Positions 1 through 6,729 of a stretch of 45,099 bases of DNA are shown one piece after another (position 1 is the first letter of the stretch; every line of letters begins with the position of its first letter). Both the position numbers and the translations under genes were made by a program. The notes beneath the pieces were generated by a model, which was given only the letters and a program-made list of their open reading frames with translations, did no database searches and was not told where the DNA came from. The stretch is from a virus. The stretch covers positions 1 to 45,099 of the IMG/VR virus record IMGVR_UViG_3300017940_000002; one strand, given 5' to 3'.

Positions 1-123
1 AAAATTGAGATCACTCCAAAGAACGGCGATTACCTGAACCCGGATGAGTGGGTATACCGGGTTGACGAATCTCCTACTCCGATGTGGATTGGTCGAGAGC
101 ACGAGGAGGCTTGCCGGAGAGCA
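1..123. repeat. Terminal overlap, copy 1 (circular assembly)
   Basis: Bases 1-123 are identical to 44977-45099. An exact overlap of this size at both contig ends is what a short-read assembler leaves on a circular or circularly permuted molecule. The reading frame of the wrap-around gene continues without a break across the join, which supports circularity. It is less likely to be a biological terminal repeat because it lies inside a gene. Confidence 0.9.
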
Positions 124-678
124 CATACTCTCTGGCTCAAGCAACTCGATAAGTTTATCATTCGACATCCCATGATAGATCCGCTCAAACTCAAGACTTC
201 TGTAGTTGGCCCCAAACAGCTCGCCCTCCTAAAAAAGTGGGACAGTATGAGAGACAGTGTGAGGGACAGTGTGGGGGCCAGTGTGGGGGCCAGTGTGGGG
301 GATAGTGTGTGGGCCAGTGTGAGGGACAGTGTGAGGGACAGTGTGTGGGCCAGTGTGAGGGATAGTATGAGGGACATTATATGGGACAGTGTGGGGACCA
401 GTGTGAGGGATAGTATGAGGGACAATATATGGGCCAGTGTGAGGGATAGTGTGTGGGCTTATACTGGATCGTTCTTCAAGATTCCTGTTTGGAAATACAT
501 CAAGCATCCCAAAGGTAAATACCCATATCAACCTCTTGTCACACTTTGGAATCAGGGGTTTGTTCCGAGTTTCGACGGCACCACCTGGAGACTACATGCG
601 GGACCGAAAGCGAAGATTGTTTACTTAATCAAAGCCGAAGACCTGAAAACAAAGAACTACGAAGGCCTCCTAAATTAA
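1..678 (+). CDS. Wrap-around tetrapeptide-repeat protein, C-terminal 225 residues
   Basis: This is the main part of a 272-residue protein that begins at 44836 and crosses the contig junction in frame. Residues before the repeat are charged and ordinary in composition. From base 241 the protein becomes 18 tetrapeptides of the form [D/A/N/T]-S-V-[R/G/W], and it ends in an aromatic-rich segment with GTTWRLHAGPKAKIVYLI. Similar DSVW/ASVR tetrapeptide proteins occur as hypothetical proteins in many phages; I know of no assigned function. The repeat unit is 12 bp, so gain or loss of units keeps the frame. It follows two small early genes on the same strand, one of which (43715-44425) is also a low-complexity protein. 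No catalytic motif or signal peptide is visible. Confidence 0.85.
   Translation, partial: KIEITPKNGDYLNPDEWVYRVDESPTPMWIGREHEEACRRAHTLWLKQLDKFIIRHPMIDPLKLKTSVVGPKQLALLKKWDSMRDSVRDSVGASVGASVGDSVWASVRDSVRDSVWASVRDSMRDIIWDSVGTSVRDSMRDNIWASVRDSVWAYTGSFFKIPVWKYIKHPKGKYPYQPLVTLWNQGFVPSFDGTTWRLHAGPKAKIVYLIKAEDLKTKNYEGLLN
241..456 (+). repeat. 12-bp coding tandem repeat, 18 units
   Basis: Eighteen consecutive 12-bp units with consensus gacagtgtgagg. Variation sits at the first codon (gac, gcc, gat, acc), the third codon (gtg, atg, ata) and above all the first base of the fourth codon (agg, ggg, tgg = R, G, W). Adjacent units are often identical, suggesting expansion by slippage or unequal recombination. 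The opposite strand is also open through the block, giving spurious reverse ORFs. Confidence 0.9.
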
Positions 679-737
679 ATGAATTACAGAGGCTTCAAGA
701 GGGATGGAAATAAGTCCCTGTCTAACAGCTTGTCTAA

Positions 738-747
738 CAATAAGATA
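738..747 (+). promoter_or_regulatory. CAATAAGATA motif, copy 1
   Basis: The decamer caataagata lies 55 bp upstream of the -35 box at 803. The same decamer lies close upstream of TTGACA hexamers at 5484-5493 and 42721-42730. The surrounding 679-951 gap holds this motif, an imperfect inverted repeat (agcaggaaat / atttctcctgct, about 750-788) and a promoter; no gene is seen in it. Confidence 0.4.
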
Positions 748-802
748 CGAGCAGGAAATTTCTCCCATTTTTCATAGATTTCTCCTGCTTGTATTTTAAT
801 GC

Positions 803-831
803 TTGACATCCCTTTGGGAATAGTCTAGTAT
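803..831 (+). promoter_or_regulatory. Sigma70-type promoter for 952-1512
   Basis: TTGACA (803-808), a 17-bp spacer and TAGTAT (826-831). It lies about 120 bp upstream of the next start codon with no gene between. It is one of the best promoter matches in the window and is paired with a strong terminator at 1562-1593, so 952-1512 is probably an independent, highly expressed transcript. Confidence 0.75.
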
Positions 832-951
832 TAAACATCCCCCTTAAAGGGAAGGAAGTAAGAACCAAAAGCACCAACCCAAACGTAGTTAAATCCCTAA
901 GCAACAACCCACCGCGGTGGGCCCGCAAAGCGGGAGAAAGAGAAAACCCAG

Positions 952-1512
952 ATGAGCACCTACAACGATACTCGCATTAACCTCCAGACCGTAGTTTACT
1001 CAACCGATGCAGATGGCAAAGCCGTCGTCGAACTCGACGAAAAGACTGGCGAGCAAGTGACCGAGCTTTTCGGAAAGGGAAACACCACTGAGAAGAAGGC
1101 AAACGCCACGATTGCAGAGTTCAAGACGAGGGGCTTGCCCGAGCCGGAGATTCTGAAAATCCAGACTTTCCAGTACTCTGAGGTTGGCTCGTCAATCGAG
1201 CTTGACACTCTGATCGCCTCATACAACCCCGATCCCGAGCAGGCGGAAAAGGTCAAGGTCGCCATTATCAATCGTGGCCTGGTGCTCGCGCAGCAGAACC
1301 TCGCGCGTGAGTTCATGCTTGACACCGACCAGGCCGGTGTCGAAGGTGTTTACGACCTGATGCTCGATGCCAGCAAGCCTGGCGAAGGCCGTCGGAAGGC
1401 CGATCCTGCGTCGAAGGCGGTCAAGGCTCTGTCCGAGCTTTTGGGACAGAACATTACCGCAGACGATCTTGCCGCCCTGCTCGCCAGCTTCAAGGCGAAC
1501 ACCGCCGTCTAA
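952..1512 (+). CDS. Probable highly expressed early protein, function unknown
   Basis: 186 residues, acidic, with no transmembrane segment or recognised motif. The start ATG follows an AAAGAG-type ribosome site. The C-terminal third (KALSELLGQNITADDLAALL) looks like a short helical bundle. It has a dedicated TTGACA/TAGTAT promoter and an intrinsic terminator immediately downstream. Codon choice is regular and C-ending, unlike several neighbours, which fits abundant expression. It could be a host-takeover or DNA-associated protein, but nothing in the sequence decides this. Confidence 0.85.
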   Translation: MSTYNDTRINLQTVVYSTDADGKAVVELDEKTGEQVTELFGKGNTTEKKANATIAEFKTRGLPEPEILKIQTFQYSEVGSSIELDTLIASYNPDPEQAEKVKVAIINRGLVLAQQNLAREFMLDTDQAGVEGVYDLMLDASKPGEGRRKADPASKAVKALSELLGQNITADDLAALLASFKANTAV

Positions 1513-1561
1513 CCCCCGGCGGAGCAAAACAGCTCCGCTACTTGGTTTGTAAGAAATCTGG

Positions 1562-1593
1562 AACGCCACTCAAAACAGGGTGGCGTTTCTTTC
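1562..1593 (+). terminator. Intrinsic terminator after 952-1512
   Basis: Perfect 8-bp stem aacgccac / gtggcgtt (1562-1569 and 1580-1587) with a loop of about 10 nt, followed by tctttcc. A shorter hairpin cggagc-aaaaca-gctccg precedes it. Confidence 0.8.
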
Positions 1594-1594
1594 C

Positions 1595-1625
1595 ATTGCC
1601 TTCGGCAATCTTCCGCTTTGCGGAA
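1595..1625 (+). other. Two adjacent triloop hairpins
   Basis: attgcc-ttc-ggcaat (1595-1609) and ttccgc-ttt-gcggaa (1611-1625), both perfect 6-bp stems. They belong to a set of short intergenic hairpins with a C-TTC-G apex found throughout this genome. Confidence 0.6.
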
Positions 1626-1673
1626 TCTTGACTTTTGTTTTCAATCTTGAAAATGAAGGTGAGGATTAGAATA

Positions 1674-2141
1674 ATGGCCCAACAAACTGGTATCAAAATC
1701 TGGTGGGACACCACTGTAGATGCCTACAGGGTGGTAACTCCCTACCGACCCCAATTCGTTGATCTGTTGAAGCAGCTAATACCAAGCTCAGATCGAGGGT
1801 GGGACGGCACGTCAAAGACTTGGACAATCACTGAGAAGTTCCTCCCCGCAGTTAAGGACTTGGCGGAGCGAATCTTCGGCGGAGTCGCTGTTATAATATC
1901 AAAGGCGCAGGCCCAAGCAGCCCAGCAACCACCTCCACCCCCACGTGGCGGAGCAACCACCCCCGTAGGGAAGATGATCGAGGAATGGTTCCAACTCCTC
2001 CCCTACGAAGCCGCACGCAAGGCGTATCGAGATGGTGCGATGGCTTTGCACCCAGATCGAGGCGGGTCGATGGAAACGATGTCGAAGTTCAATTCACTCT
2101 GGCAACAGATTGAGAAACTTCACTTTCAGAAGGAGAAATAA
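1674..2141 (+). CDS. J-domain (DnaJ-like) protein
   Basis: 155 residues from the ATG at 1674, chosen because GAGG precedes it and the upstream in-frame extension is short and basic. Residues 8-70 (IKIWWDTTVDAYRVVTP...KTWTI) form a small alpha/beta module seen at the N-terminus of some phage J-proteins. Residues 81-96 are a glutamine/proline-rich linker. Residues 100-155 resemble the end of a J-domain with the diagnostic HPD tripeptide at 126-128 (ALHPDRGGS). J-domains stimulate Hsp70 ATPase, so this protein may recruit host DnaK; that role is inferred. It starts the operon that includes the VWA and FtsK-like proteins. Confidence 0.8.
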   Translation: MAQQTGIKIWWDTTVDAYRVVTPYRPQFVDLLKQLIPSSDRGWDGTSKTWTITEKFLPAVKDLAERIFGGVAVIISKAQAQAAQQPPPPPRGGATTPVGKMIEEWFQLLPYEAARKAYRDGAMALHPDRGGSMETMSKFNSLWQQIEKLHFQKEK

Positions 2142-2142
2142 A

Positions 2143-2316
2143 ATGTTAACTTTCTACCAAAAACAATCAGTTCCTTGCCCAAAGTGTGATGCTCTTGCGT
2201 GCGAACCTTGCTACTTTGTTTTTCTCAAGGAGCCTGACATTCAACCCGGCGAGCGGATAACCAACTACGTTCACGTACTTCGTGAAAAGGCAGCAGAGGT
2301 AATTTATGGCAAATGA
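2143..2316 (+). CDS. Small CPxC zinc-ribbon-like protein
   Basis: 57 residues, with the start ATG preceded by a clear aggagaaataa ribosome site. Residues 11-20 contain C-P-K-C followed by C-x2-C (CPKCDALACEPC), compatible with binding one zinc ion. The last 11 nt overlap the start of the VWA gene, so the two are probably translationally coupled. No specific family is recognised; it is one of about nine small cysteine-rich proteins in this genome. Confidence 0.7.
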   Translation: MLTFYQKQSVPCPKCDALACEPCYFVFLKEPDIQPGERITNYVHVLREKAAEVIYGK

Positions 2317-3082
2317 ACCTACCAACGGAATTACTCCATTCAACCCCCCGAATGGAAAACCCTCCTATGAGGGGCTTAAGAAGATCGGTAAGAAGCCAAT
2401 CCTTACCGGACTCCAAGCAAGGCTTGCCTCGGCGAAGAAGGCCGAAGCCGAAGCCATCTCCAGTGGGTCGGGGTCACCCGAGACTCGTGCGAATCGACTC
2501 GCCCTTATGCTTGACGTAAGTGGTTCAATGGATGGCGAAAAGATGGATGCTCTCAAGAAGGCGACCGAAAGCTTCCTCCAATCCCTTTCGCTTGGCCCCC
2601 AAGGGGATACGTCGATTGCCTGTGAGACCTTCCCGAATAATGAGCAAAGTTCGGCAGCTTGCTACCCCTTAACCTCCGATTACACCAGAGCCCTGCTTGC
2701 AAGCTGGCAGCTCACCGTAACTGGCTTGACGCCGATGGCCCAAGCACTCGAAAAGGTCATCGAGAATTACCCTATAACTCGTGGTATTCTCATGAGTGAT
2801 GGGCAGCCCGACAGCGACCTTGCAGCCACCACACAAGCGTTGCTTTTTAAGGCTGCCGAAGTTCCGATTGACTGTGTTCACATTGGCACTTCTTCCTCTG
2901 GTGAGGAGTTCCTCAAAAGCATTGCCGAACTGACCGGAGGTCTCTTCATCAAGTTCACCGACATCGACAGCTTTGCTAAGAACTTCAAATACCTGAGTCC
3001 TAGACTTCGCCCGCTGATGTTGAGTGGAGCGGTAGGCGCAGCCGAGCTTGGCGCAAGCGAACTGAACGGGGGCACAAAGTGA
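2306..3082 (+). CDS. von Willebrand factor A (VWA) domain protein
   Basis: 258 residues. A flexible lysine/alanine-rich N-terminus is followed by a VWA domain from about residue 62. The metal-ion-dependent adhesion site is complete: D70-V-S72-G-S74, a threonine in GLTPMAQAL (T142) and D165 in ILMSDGQPD. There is no signal peptide, so it should act in the cytoplasm through Mg-dependent protein binding. Cytoplasmic VWA proteins often partner with AAA+ ATPases, and an FtsK-like ATPase lies downstream in the same operon. A partnership is only inferred from gene order. Confidence 0.88.
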   Translation: MANEPTNGITPFNPPNGKPSYEGLKKIGKKPILTGLQARLASAKKAEAEAISSGSGSPETRANRLALMLDVSGSMDGEKMDALKKATESFLQSLSLGPQGDTSIACETFPNNEQSSAACYPLTSDYTRALLASWQLTVTGLTPMAQALEKVIENYPITRGILMSDGQPDSDLAATTQALLFKAAEVPIDCVHIGTSSSGEEFLKSIAELTGGLFIKFTDIDSFAKNFKYLSPRLRPLMLSGAVGAAELGASELNGGTK

Positions 3083-3258
3083 ACTACTGCCGCTTCTGCA
3101 ACCATATCCTCACATCCACTCAGATGGTAAATGATTCTGCCGTCCTTTCCCACGGACGAACTCTCTGTACCTACTGTGGGATGAAGGCTACGGTTAGTAT
3201 GCTTGTTACCAGACCTCCGACAAAAGAATATGGAGATAAGATCAACAAGACCTCCTAA
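3079..3258 (+). CDS. Small GTG-start zinc-ribbon protein
   Basis: 59 residues. The GTG start overlaps the VWA stop (GTGA), with GGGGG upstream as a possible ribosome site. Two C-x2-C pairs (C4/C7 and C30/C33; CRFC and CTYCG) form a standard zinc-ribbon arrangement. The tail after residue 45 is lysine-rich. It is tightly coupled to the VWA gene and may be an accessory of it; the function is unknown. Confidence 0.65.
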   Translation: MNYCRFCNHILTSTQMVNDSAVLSHGRTLCTYCGMKATVSMLVTRPPTKEYGDKINKTS

Positions 3259-3332
3259 TTGATACTGAAACCTTGCCATGACTTCGGTCGTGGCTGGGAT
3301 TGCACTATCAATAAAAGAAAGAAGGCGAAGCC

Positions 3333-3785
3333 TTGCAAATAAAACTCTACTCTGAAAATGACACACGCCCTGTGGGTACGTACGAATTCGCCTGCTCGGC
3401 CTATGTCAGCCCCTTCTCTATTCTGTTCGTCAGCCAAACCGGCGTGCAAATTCTATCCTCTCTCCGGCATAAGATCACCATGGACGCCGGGGACGATCTC
3501 AAGCACAACTCGATGAATCAGACCTACGATATCATTGGGGTTACCAAGAAACAGTTCGAAGAAATCCAACGTCAAGTGGAGCAGGTGAAGATTGATGCCA
3601 ACACAACCAAGCAACGAACCACCTCGAAACGCAGCGCCGCAGGTGTTGTCCCCGGAGCAAGTGAAAACGCTGGGGGTGATTCTGACGAGAAGTTTATCCC
3701 TCGGACTCGCCGTAAAGCCGCTCGCGCAAGTGACCGAAGGGAAGAGGGTAACTTGTTTTCGGATGATCCCACAAGGATCGACTAG
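3333..3785 (+). CDS. Unknown protein overlapping the FtsK-like gene
   Basis: 150 residues from a TTG start preceded by AGAAGG. Residues 1-75 look like a compact beta-rich domain (YEFACSAYVSPFSILFV). Residues 76-95 are a short amphipathic helix (KKQFEEIQRQVEQVK). The remainder is a basic, low-complexity tail. The last 190 bp are shared in another frame with the start of the FtsK-like gene, so the disordered tail may be overprinted. The TTG start is an inference, since there is no better ATG upstream. Confidence 0.6.
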   Translation: MQIKLYSENDTRPVGTYEFACSAYVSPFSILFVSQTGVQILSSLRHKITMDAGDDLKHNSMNQTYDIIGVTKKQFEEIQRQVEQVKIDANTTKQRTTSKRSAAGVVPGASENAGGDSDEKFIPRTRRKAARASDRREEGNLFSDDPTRID

Positions 3786-4788
3786 AGCTTCGCACTTGGG
3801 GAACATAGCGGAAGACCTTGCCTTGGCTCTTCAGGTAGAATCAGTCTTAATAAGACCCCTTCCACAGGAAGGTTGCGTTGGTATCTTCGTCCCTCGCCCT
3901 CCTTCAGAGATTAAAACGGTGATGTGGCGTGATCTTCTTGCCGCCTCTCCTGCATCACAGCGGATGATTCTCCCAATCTGCCTCGGGGTCGATTGGTTGG
4001 GTACTCCCGTATTCGACAACCTGGTTGCACTACCTCATCTTTTAGTAGCCGGCTCCACCGGAGGTGGAAAGTCTGTTTTCATGCGGAGTATCATTGCAAC
4101 AATTGTTTACAACGGAAACAATAAGATCGTACTCTCCGACACCAAGGGAGTTGAGTTCACCGAATTCATTGGAAACCCAACTCTCTGGGTAGAAACTGGC
4201 GGCGAGATCGCTACAACTCCGATGAGGACGGTGGAACAGATGGACTTGCTTTGCAAGGAGACCGACCTACGTCTCGATCTATTCGGCCGATCTGCTTGTC
4301 GGAACATCATTGAGTACAACCAGCGGTGTTCAGTCCCAGCGAGGCTGCCTTTCATCATTCTGGTAATCGACGAACTAGCTGACATCGTGTTTCTCCCTGG
4401 AGAAAAAGGAAGGGCGGCCAAAATTGGGGCGGACAAGCTTGATTACCTTACTAGAAAAGCTCGTGCTGCTGGTATTCATGTCATTGCTGGCACACAGCGT
4501 CCGTCTGTTGATACTGTCAAGGGGGTTATCAAAGCGAACTTCACGGCTCGCATTGCGTTTAAGACAGCTTCGGCAATCGACTCGAAGGTTATTCTAGACG
4601 AGACTGGGGCGGAGAATCTCCTCAAGAAAGGGGACATGCTCTACCGATCTCCCAACTTACCCGGACTCCAGCGTTTGCACAGCGGATACGCCTCTACCGA
4701 GGACATCCACGGAGCCCTAGAATTTGCTCGCTTCTCACACACCATCTCCCTCCCTGATGAGGGCGATTCAAATGGAGTTAAACAATAG
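3595..4788 (+). CDS. FtsK/SpoIIIE-like DNA translocase ATPase
   Basis: 397 residues from the ATG at 3595 (ribosome site AGGTGAAG). Residues 62-102 resemble the FtsK alpha subdomain (LALALQVESVLIRPLPQEG). The RecA-like motor follows, with Walker A GSTGGGKS near 153-160 and Walker B FIILVIDELAD near 253-263. A sensor segment THVIAGTQRPS-like (here HVIAGTQRPSVDTV) and the typical DETGAENLLKKGDML are also present. FtsK family hexamers pump double-stranded DNA. There is no transmembrane domain and no C-terminal winged-helix gamma domain, so it is probably a cytoplasmic motor without KOPS-type orientation reading. It could serve phage DNA movement, copy resolution or injection-coupled uptake. Confidence 0.88.
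   Translation: MPTQPSNEPPRNAAPQVLSPEQVKTLGVILTRSLSLGLAVKPLAQVTEGKRVTCFRMIPQGSTRASHLGNIAEDLALALQVESVLIRPLPQEGCVGIFVPRPPSEIKTVMWRDLLAASPASQRMILPICLGVDWLGTPVFDNLVALPHLLVAGSTGGGKSVFMRSIIATIVYNGNNKIVLSDTKGVEFTEFIGNPTLWVETGGEIATTPMRTVEQMDLLCKETDLRLDLFGRSACRNIIEYNQRCSVPARLPFIILVIDELADIVFLPGEKGRAAKIGADKLDYLTRKARAAGIHVIAGTQRPSVDTVKGVIKANFTARIAFKTASAIDSKVILDETGAENLLKKGDMLYRSPNLPGLQRLHSGYASTEDIHGALEFARFSHTISLPDEGDSNGVKQ
4102..4122. promoter_or_regulatory. Dispersed 21-bp palindrome, copy 1
   Basis: Left arm ATTGTTTAC, centre AAC, right arm GGAAACAAT; 8 of 9 arm positions are complementary. It lies within the FtsK-like gene. It is one of six near-identical sites (4102, 9288, 24479, 31221, 41825, 44776). 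Confidence 0.6.
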
Positions 4789-4795
4789 GAGAACC

Positions 4796-4978
4796 ATGGA
4801 AAAATTAAAAGAAGCTCTCGATGAGTACCTCTCTGCAAAAGCTGATCAGGAGAAGGCGATGTGTAGGTATGATAAGGCCCTACTCAAATTGGCTAAAGCT
4901 CTCTGCGAAGCGGGGGTGAATCTACTCCACCTCCGATTGAAGATTACCACCGACTGCGTTAGCACCATTAACAAGTAG
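4796..4978 (+). CDS. Small coiled-coil protein
   Basis: 60 residues starting at the ATG that follows TAGGAG. It is almost entirely helical with heptad-like spacing (LKEALDEYLSAKADQEKAM) and has two cysteines. No domain family is recognised. It follows the FtsK-like gene by 7 bp and is probably co-transcribed with it. Confidence 0.65.
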   Translation: MEKLKEALDEYLSAKADQEKAMCRYDKALLKLAKALCEAGVNLLHLRLKITTDCVSTINK

Positions 4979-4979
4979 C

Positions 4980-5025
4980 AATCAACTGTAAGTAATCAAC
5001 TGTAAGTTACCAACCAAAAGGTTGG
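4980..5025 (+). repeat. 14-bp tandem duplication plus hairpin
   Basis: aatcaactgtaagt occurs twice in perfect tandem (4980-4993 and 4994-5007). It is followed by the hairpin ccaacc-aaaa-ggttgg (5010-5025). This sits between two genes and could attenuate transcription or be a protein-binding site. Confidence 0.6.
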
Positions 5026-5045
5026 ATAAAGAAAGTAGGAATGAA

Positions 5046-5432
5046 ATGGCAAAGACAATCCAAGATTTATCTGATGACTTAGACATTCTTCAGCTTCGAC
5101 TCGAAGACCTCGATGGAGAAGAGCCGATCAAGATCTCCGGTATCTACTGCTGGTGCTACAGTCGTGAAGAGTTCGTGCAAACCTGCAAGCTCTTAGGAAC
5201 TACCGCTGAGCCGAACTATCAAGCAACCAACATGACCTTGACGGAAACGCTTCCTGGCGGACTCCGTATTCAAGTCCAGGTTGACTACCAATATCTTCAA
5301 GATCCAAACCGACCGAGGGTCTCGCCGTTGAGTCCCCTAAGTGAGCCACCTGCAATCACCAAATATGTGCTCGATCCTGAAATGGTGAAACTGATCGAAG
5401 GTAAGATCGGAGCAGAGCTACCAAAAATCTAG
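5046..5432 (+). CDS. Unknown early protein
   Basis: 128 residues from the ATG at 5046 (AGGAATGAA before it); an in-frame TTG at 5022 is a poorer start. The N-terminal 20 residues are an acidic helix (IQDLSDDLDILQLRLEDL). Residues 28-90 contain a mixed alpha/beta region with a CWC dipeptide motif and beta strands (GGLRIQVQVDYQ). No family is recognised. It is the last gene before the promoter of the ribbon-helix-helix regulator. Confidence 0.7.
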   Translation: MAKTIQDLSDDLDILQLRLEDLDGEEPIKISGIYCWCYSREEFVQTCKLLGTTAEPNYQATNMTLTETLPGGLRIQVQVDYQYLQDPNRPRVSPLSPLSEPPAITKYVLDPEMVKLIEGKIGAELPKI

Positions 5433-5483
5433 GAGAATCCGTAAAATGGGAGAATATATGAAAATGTGTATCCTCCTTGTTTT

Positions 5484-5493
5484 CAATAAGATA
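5484..5493 (+). promoter_or_regulatory. CAATAAGATA motif, copy 2
   Basis: caataagata ends 16 bp upstream of the TTGACA at 5510. The flanks also match copy 3 (gttttcaataagatacaag against attttcaataagataaaag). The spacing suggests an upstream promoter element or operator. Confidence 0.45.
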
Positions 5494-5509
5494 CAAGCGA
5501 AAAAGAGGC

Positions 5510-5537
5510 TTGACACGTGTGACAATCTTGCTACACT
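5510..5537 (+). promoter_or_regulatory. Promoter of the ribbon-helix-helix gene, with embedded palindrome
   Basis: TTGACA (5510-5515), a 16-bp spacer and TACACT (5532-5537). The perfect palindrome ACACGTGT (5513-5520) overlaps the -35 box, and TGACA is directly repeated (5511 and 5520), so an operator probably lies here. Transcription should start about 7 nt after the -10 box, at or within a base or two of the ATG at 5544. Confidence 0.7.
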
Positions 5538-5543
5538 AGATTC

Positions 5544-5714
5544 ATGCCAAAGCAAAACTTTATCTCCGCCCGTATCTCGTCGGAACAGGCTGCAAAGTTC
5601 CATATCAAAGTACCCCGAAGGGGTGACCGCTCTGCAATAATGCGGGAACTCCTTCGGCTTTACTTGGATGGGAAAGTTAGCGTGCAGATGCCGCGACGAA
5701 CCATCCTTACCTAG
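5544..5714 (+). CDS. Ribbon-helix-helix (Arc/CopG-like) regulator, probably leaderless
   Basis: 56 residues. The N-terminal strand FISARISSEQAAKF followed by two helices (RSAIMRELLRLYLDGKV) has the length, order and spacing of a ribbon-helix-helix DNA-binding dimer, in which the strand residues contact the major groove. No Shine-Dalgarno sequence precedes the ATG, and the -10 box ends only 6 nt upstream, so the message is predicted to be leaderless, as for lambda cI from pRM. The palindrome over its own -35 box suggests autoregulation. The stop codon lies in the hairpin ctagcc-ttt-ggctag (5711-5725), followed by ccgga-aa-tccgg and a T-rich stretch. Confidence 0.75.
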   Translation: MPKQNFISARISSEQAAKFHIKVPRRGDRSAIMRELLRLYLDGKVSVQMPRRTILT

Positions 5715-5792
5715 CCTTTGGCTAGTAAGAAGCAGACCGGAAATCCGGACATTTTATTTGTAAAATCAGCGAATTGAAAAGGCAGCGAAGCT

Positions 5793-6491
5793 ATGGCAAA
5801 TGATTTCCCATGCAAGTTTTCCACCCCTGAGCACCCGTGCCCACCTCCCAACGAATCTGGGACAGATGGGTGGTCCGATTCCAATTACATAATTTGTGAA
5901 ATCTGTCGTTCTCCAGTATGTGACCACCATATCTCCGATGCAGACCCGAATGTTTGTGTTGGTTGTTTTAATGACAACGCCCTTGCTACACAGGAACGCC
6001 CGCTGGTAGATGACGAGGGAGTGACTCATAAAGGGCGAGTTATACAACCTTTAGGGTTCACCTACAAAACCCTAATGCAACGTTTGGTGGATTACACTGA
6101 GGATGAACTGATCATTCACATTCACAGTGTAAAGCACCAGATCGAAGAAGCACAGCGAATCTTGGACTACCGTCGGCTTGATATGAGCGCCAGCTCGGTA
6201 GAGCTTGAGGATCGACAGGTTGCGAAGCGACGGAAGCTCCGCTTCCAAGGTGTCTCAAGTATCGCCAACGGAGCTAAAACAATCGCCGGACCTGATCAGC
6301 TACCATCTGCAAAGGAAAAGCAACTTCGTGCTTTAGCCTCACGGCTAAAAACTGTGGCCACCCTCCTGGGTATCCCCTGTAAAACACCGGAGGATTTGGC
6401 GAAGGTGGCTCAAGCGATAAAGGCAATTGGCGAGGCCAAGGCAAAACAAGTCCGCGTTGCGAAGCAGACTCCTCCGGAGGCAATCCAATGA
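5793..6491 (+). CDS. Cysteine/histidine-rich zinc-binding protein, unknown role
   Basis: 232 residues. The N-terminal 70 contain several metal-binding pairs (C-K near residue 7, CEICRSPVCDHH and CVGC), resembling a RING- or B-box-like cross-brace. The middle (residues 90-130) is helical, and the C-terminal 80 residues are lysine/alanine-rich helix. Preceded by AAGG. It overlaps the next gene by 4 nt (ATGA). The role is unknown; nucleic-acid binding is plausible from the charge. Confidence 0.72.
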   Translation: MANDFPCKFSTPEHPCPPPNESGTDGWSDSNYIICEICRSPVCDHHISDADPNVCVGCFNDNALATQERPLVDDEGVTHKGRVIQPLGFTYKTLMQRLVDYTEDELIIHIHSVKHQIEEAQRILDYRRLDMSASSVELEDRQVAKRRKLRFQGVSSIANGAKTIAGPDQLPSAKEKQLRALASRLKTVATLLGIPCKTPEDLAKVAQAIKAIGEAKAKQVRVAKQTPPEAIQ

Positions 6492-6718
6492 ATATCTTTG
6501 GTAGAAATCTTGGAAACGAAAGCACTCAGACCTCAGACGAGCGCCGTGCTGAGGCGAATCGAATTATTAAGATCATAATTGAGTGTGATCTTGATATGTC
6601 AGATTTAACCAGCACTGAGTCAAGTTTTGTAACACGATTAGCTGACGATCCAACCGCATCTGTATCACCAAAGCAGCTGTATTGGTTAAGGGACATCAAG
6701 TCCAAATACTGTGAATAA
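6488..6718 (+). CDS. Small protein with C-terminal QLYWLRDI motif
   Basis: 76 residues, ATGA-coupled to the preceding gene. The C-terminal half (TRLADDPTASVSPKQLYWLRDIKSKY) resembles a short phage module of the form L-x-Q-x3-L-x2-[IL]-x3-Y. The 43489-43698 protein ends the same way (PQQQILFLERLYRA), so the two may be distant paralogues. The function is unknown. Confidence 0.7.
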   Translation: MNIFGRNLGNESTQTSDERRAEANRIIKIIIECDLDMSDLTSTESSFVTRLADDPTASVSPKQLYWLRDIKSKYCE

Positions 6719-6729
6719 AGGAAAATAAA

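Noticed and set aside
241-456. CRISPR array or diversity-generating retroelement at the 12-bp repeats
   Set aside because: Units are contiguous and coding, with no spacers; no reverse transcriptase or template repeat is present.
5446-5640. 64-residue ORF over the regulator promoter
   Set aside because: It covers the promoter and the true RHH gene in another frame and has no plausible domain.
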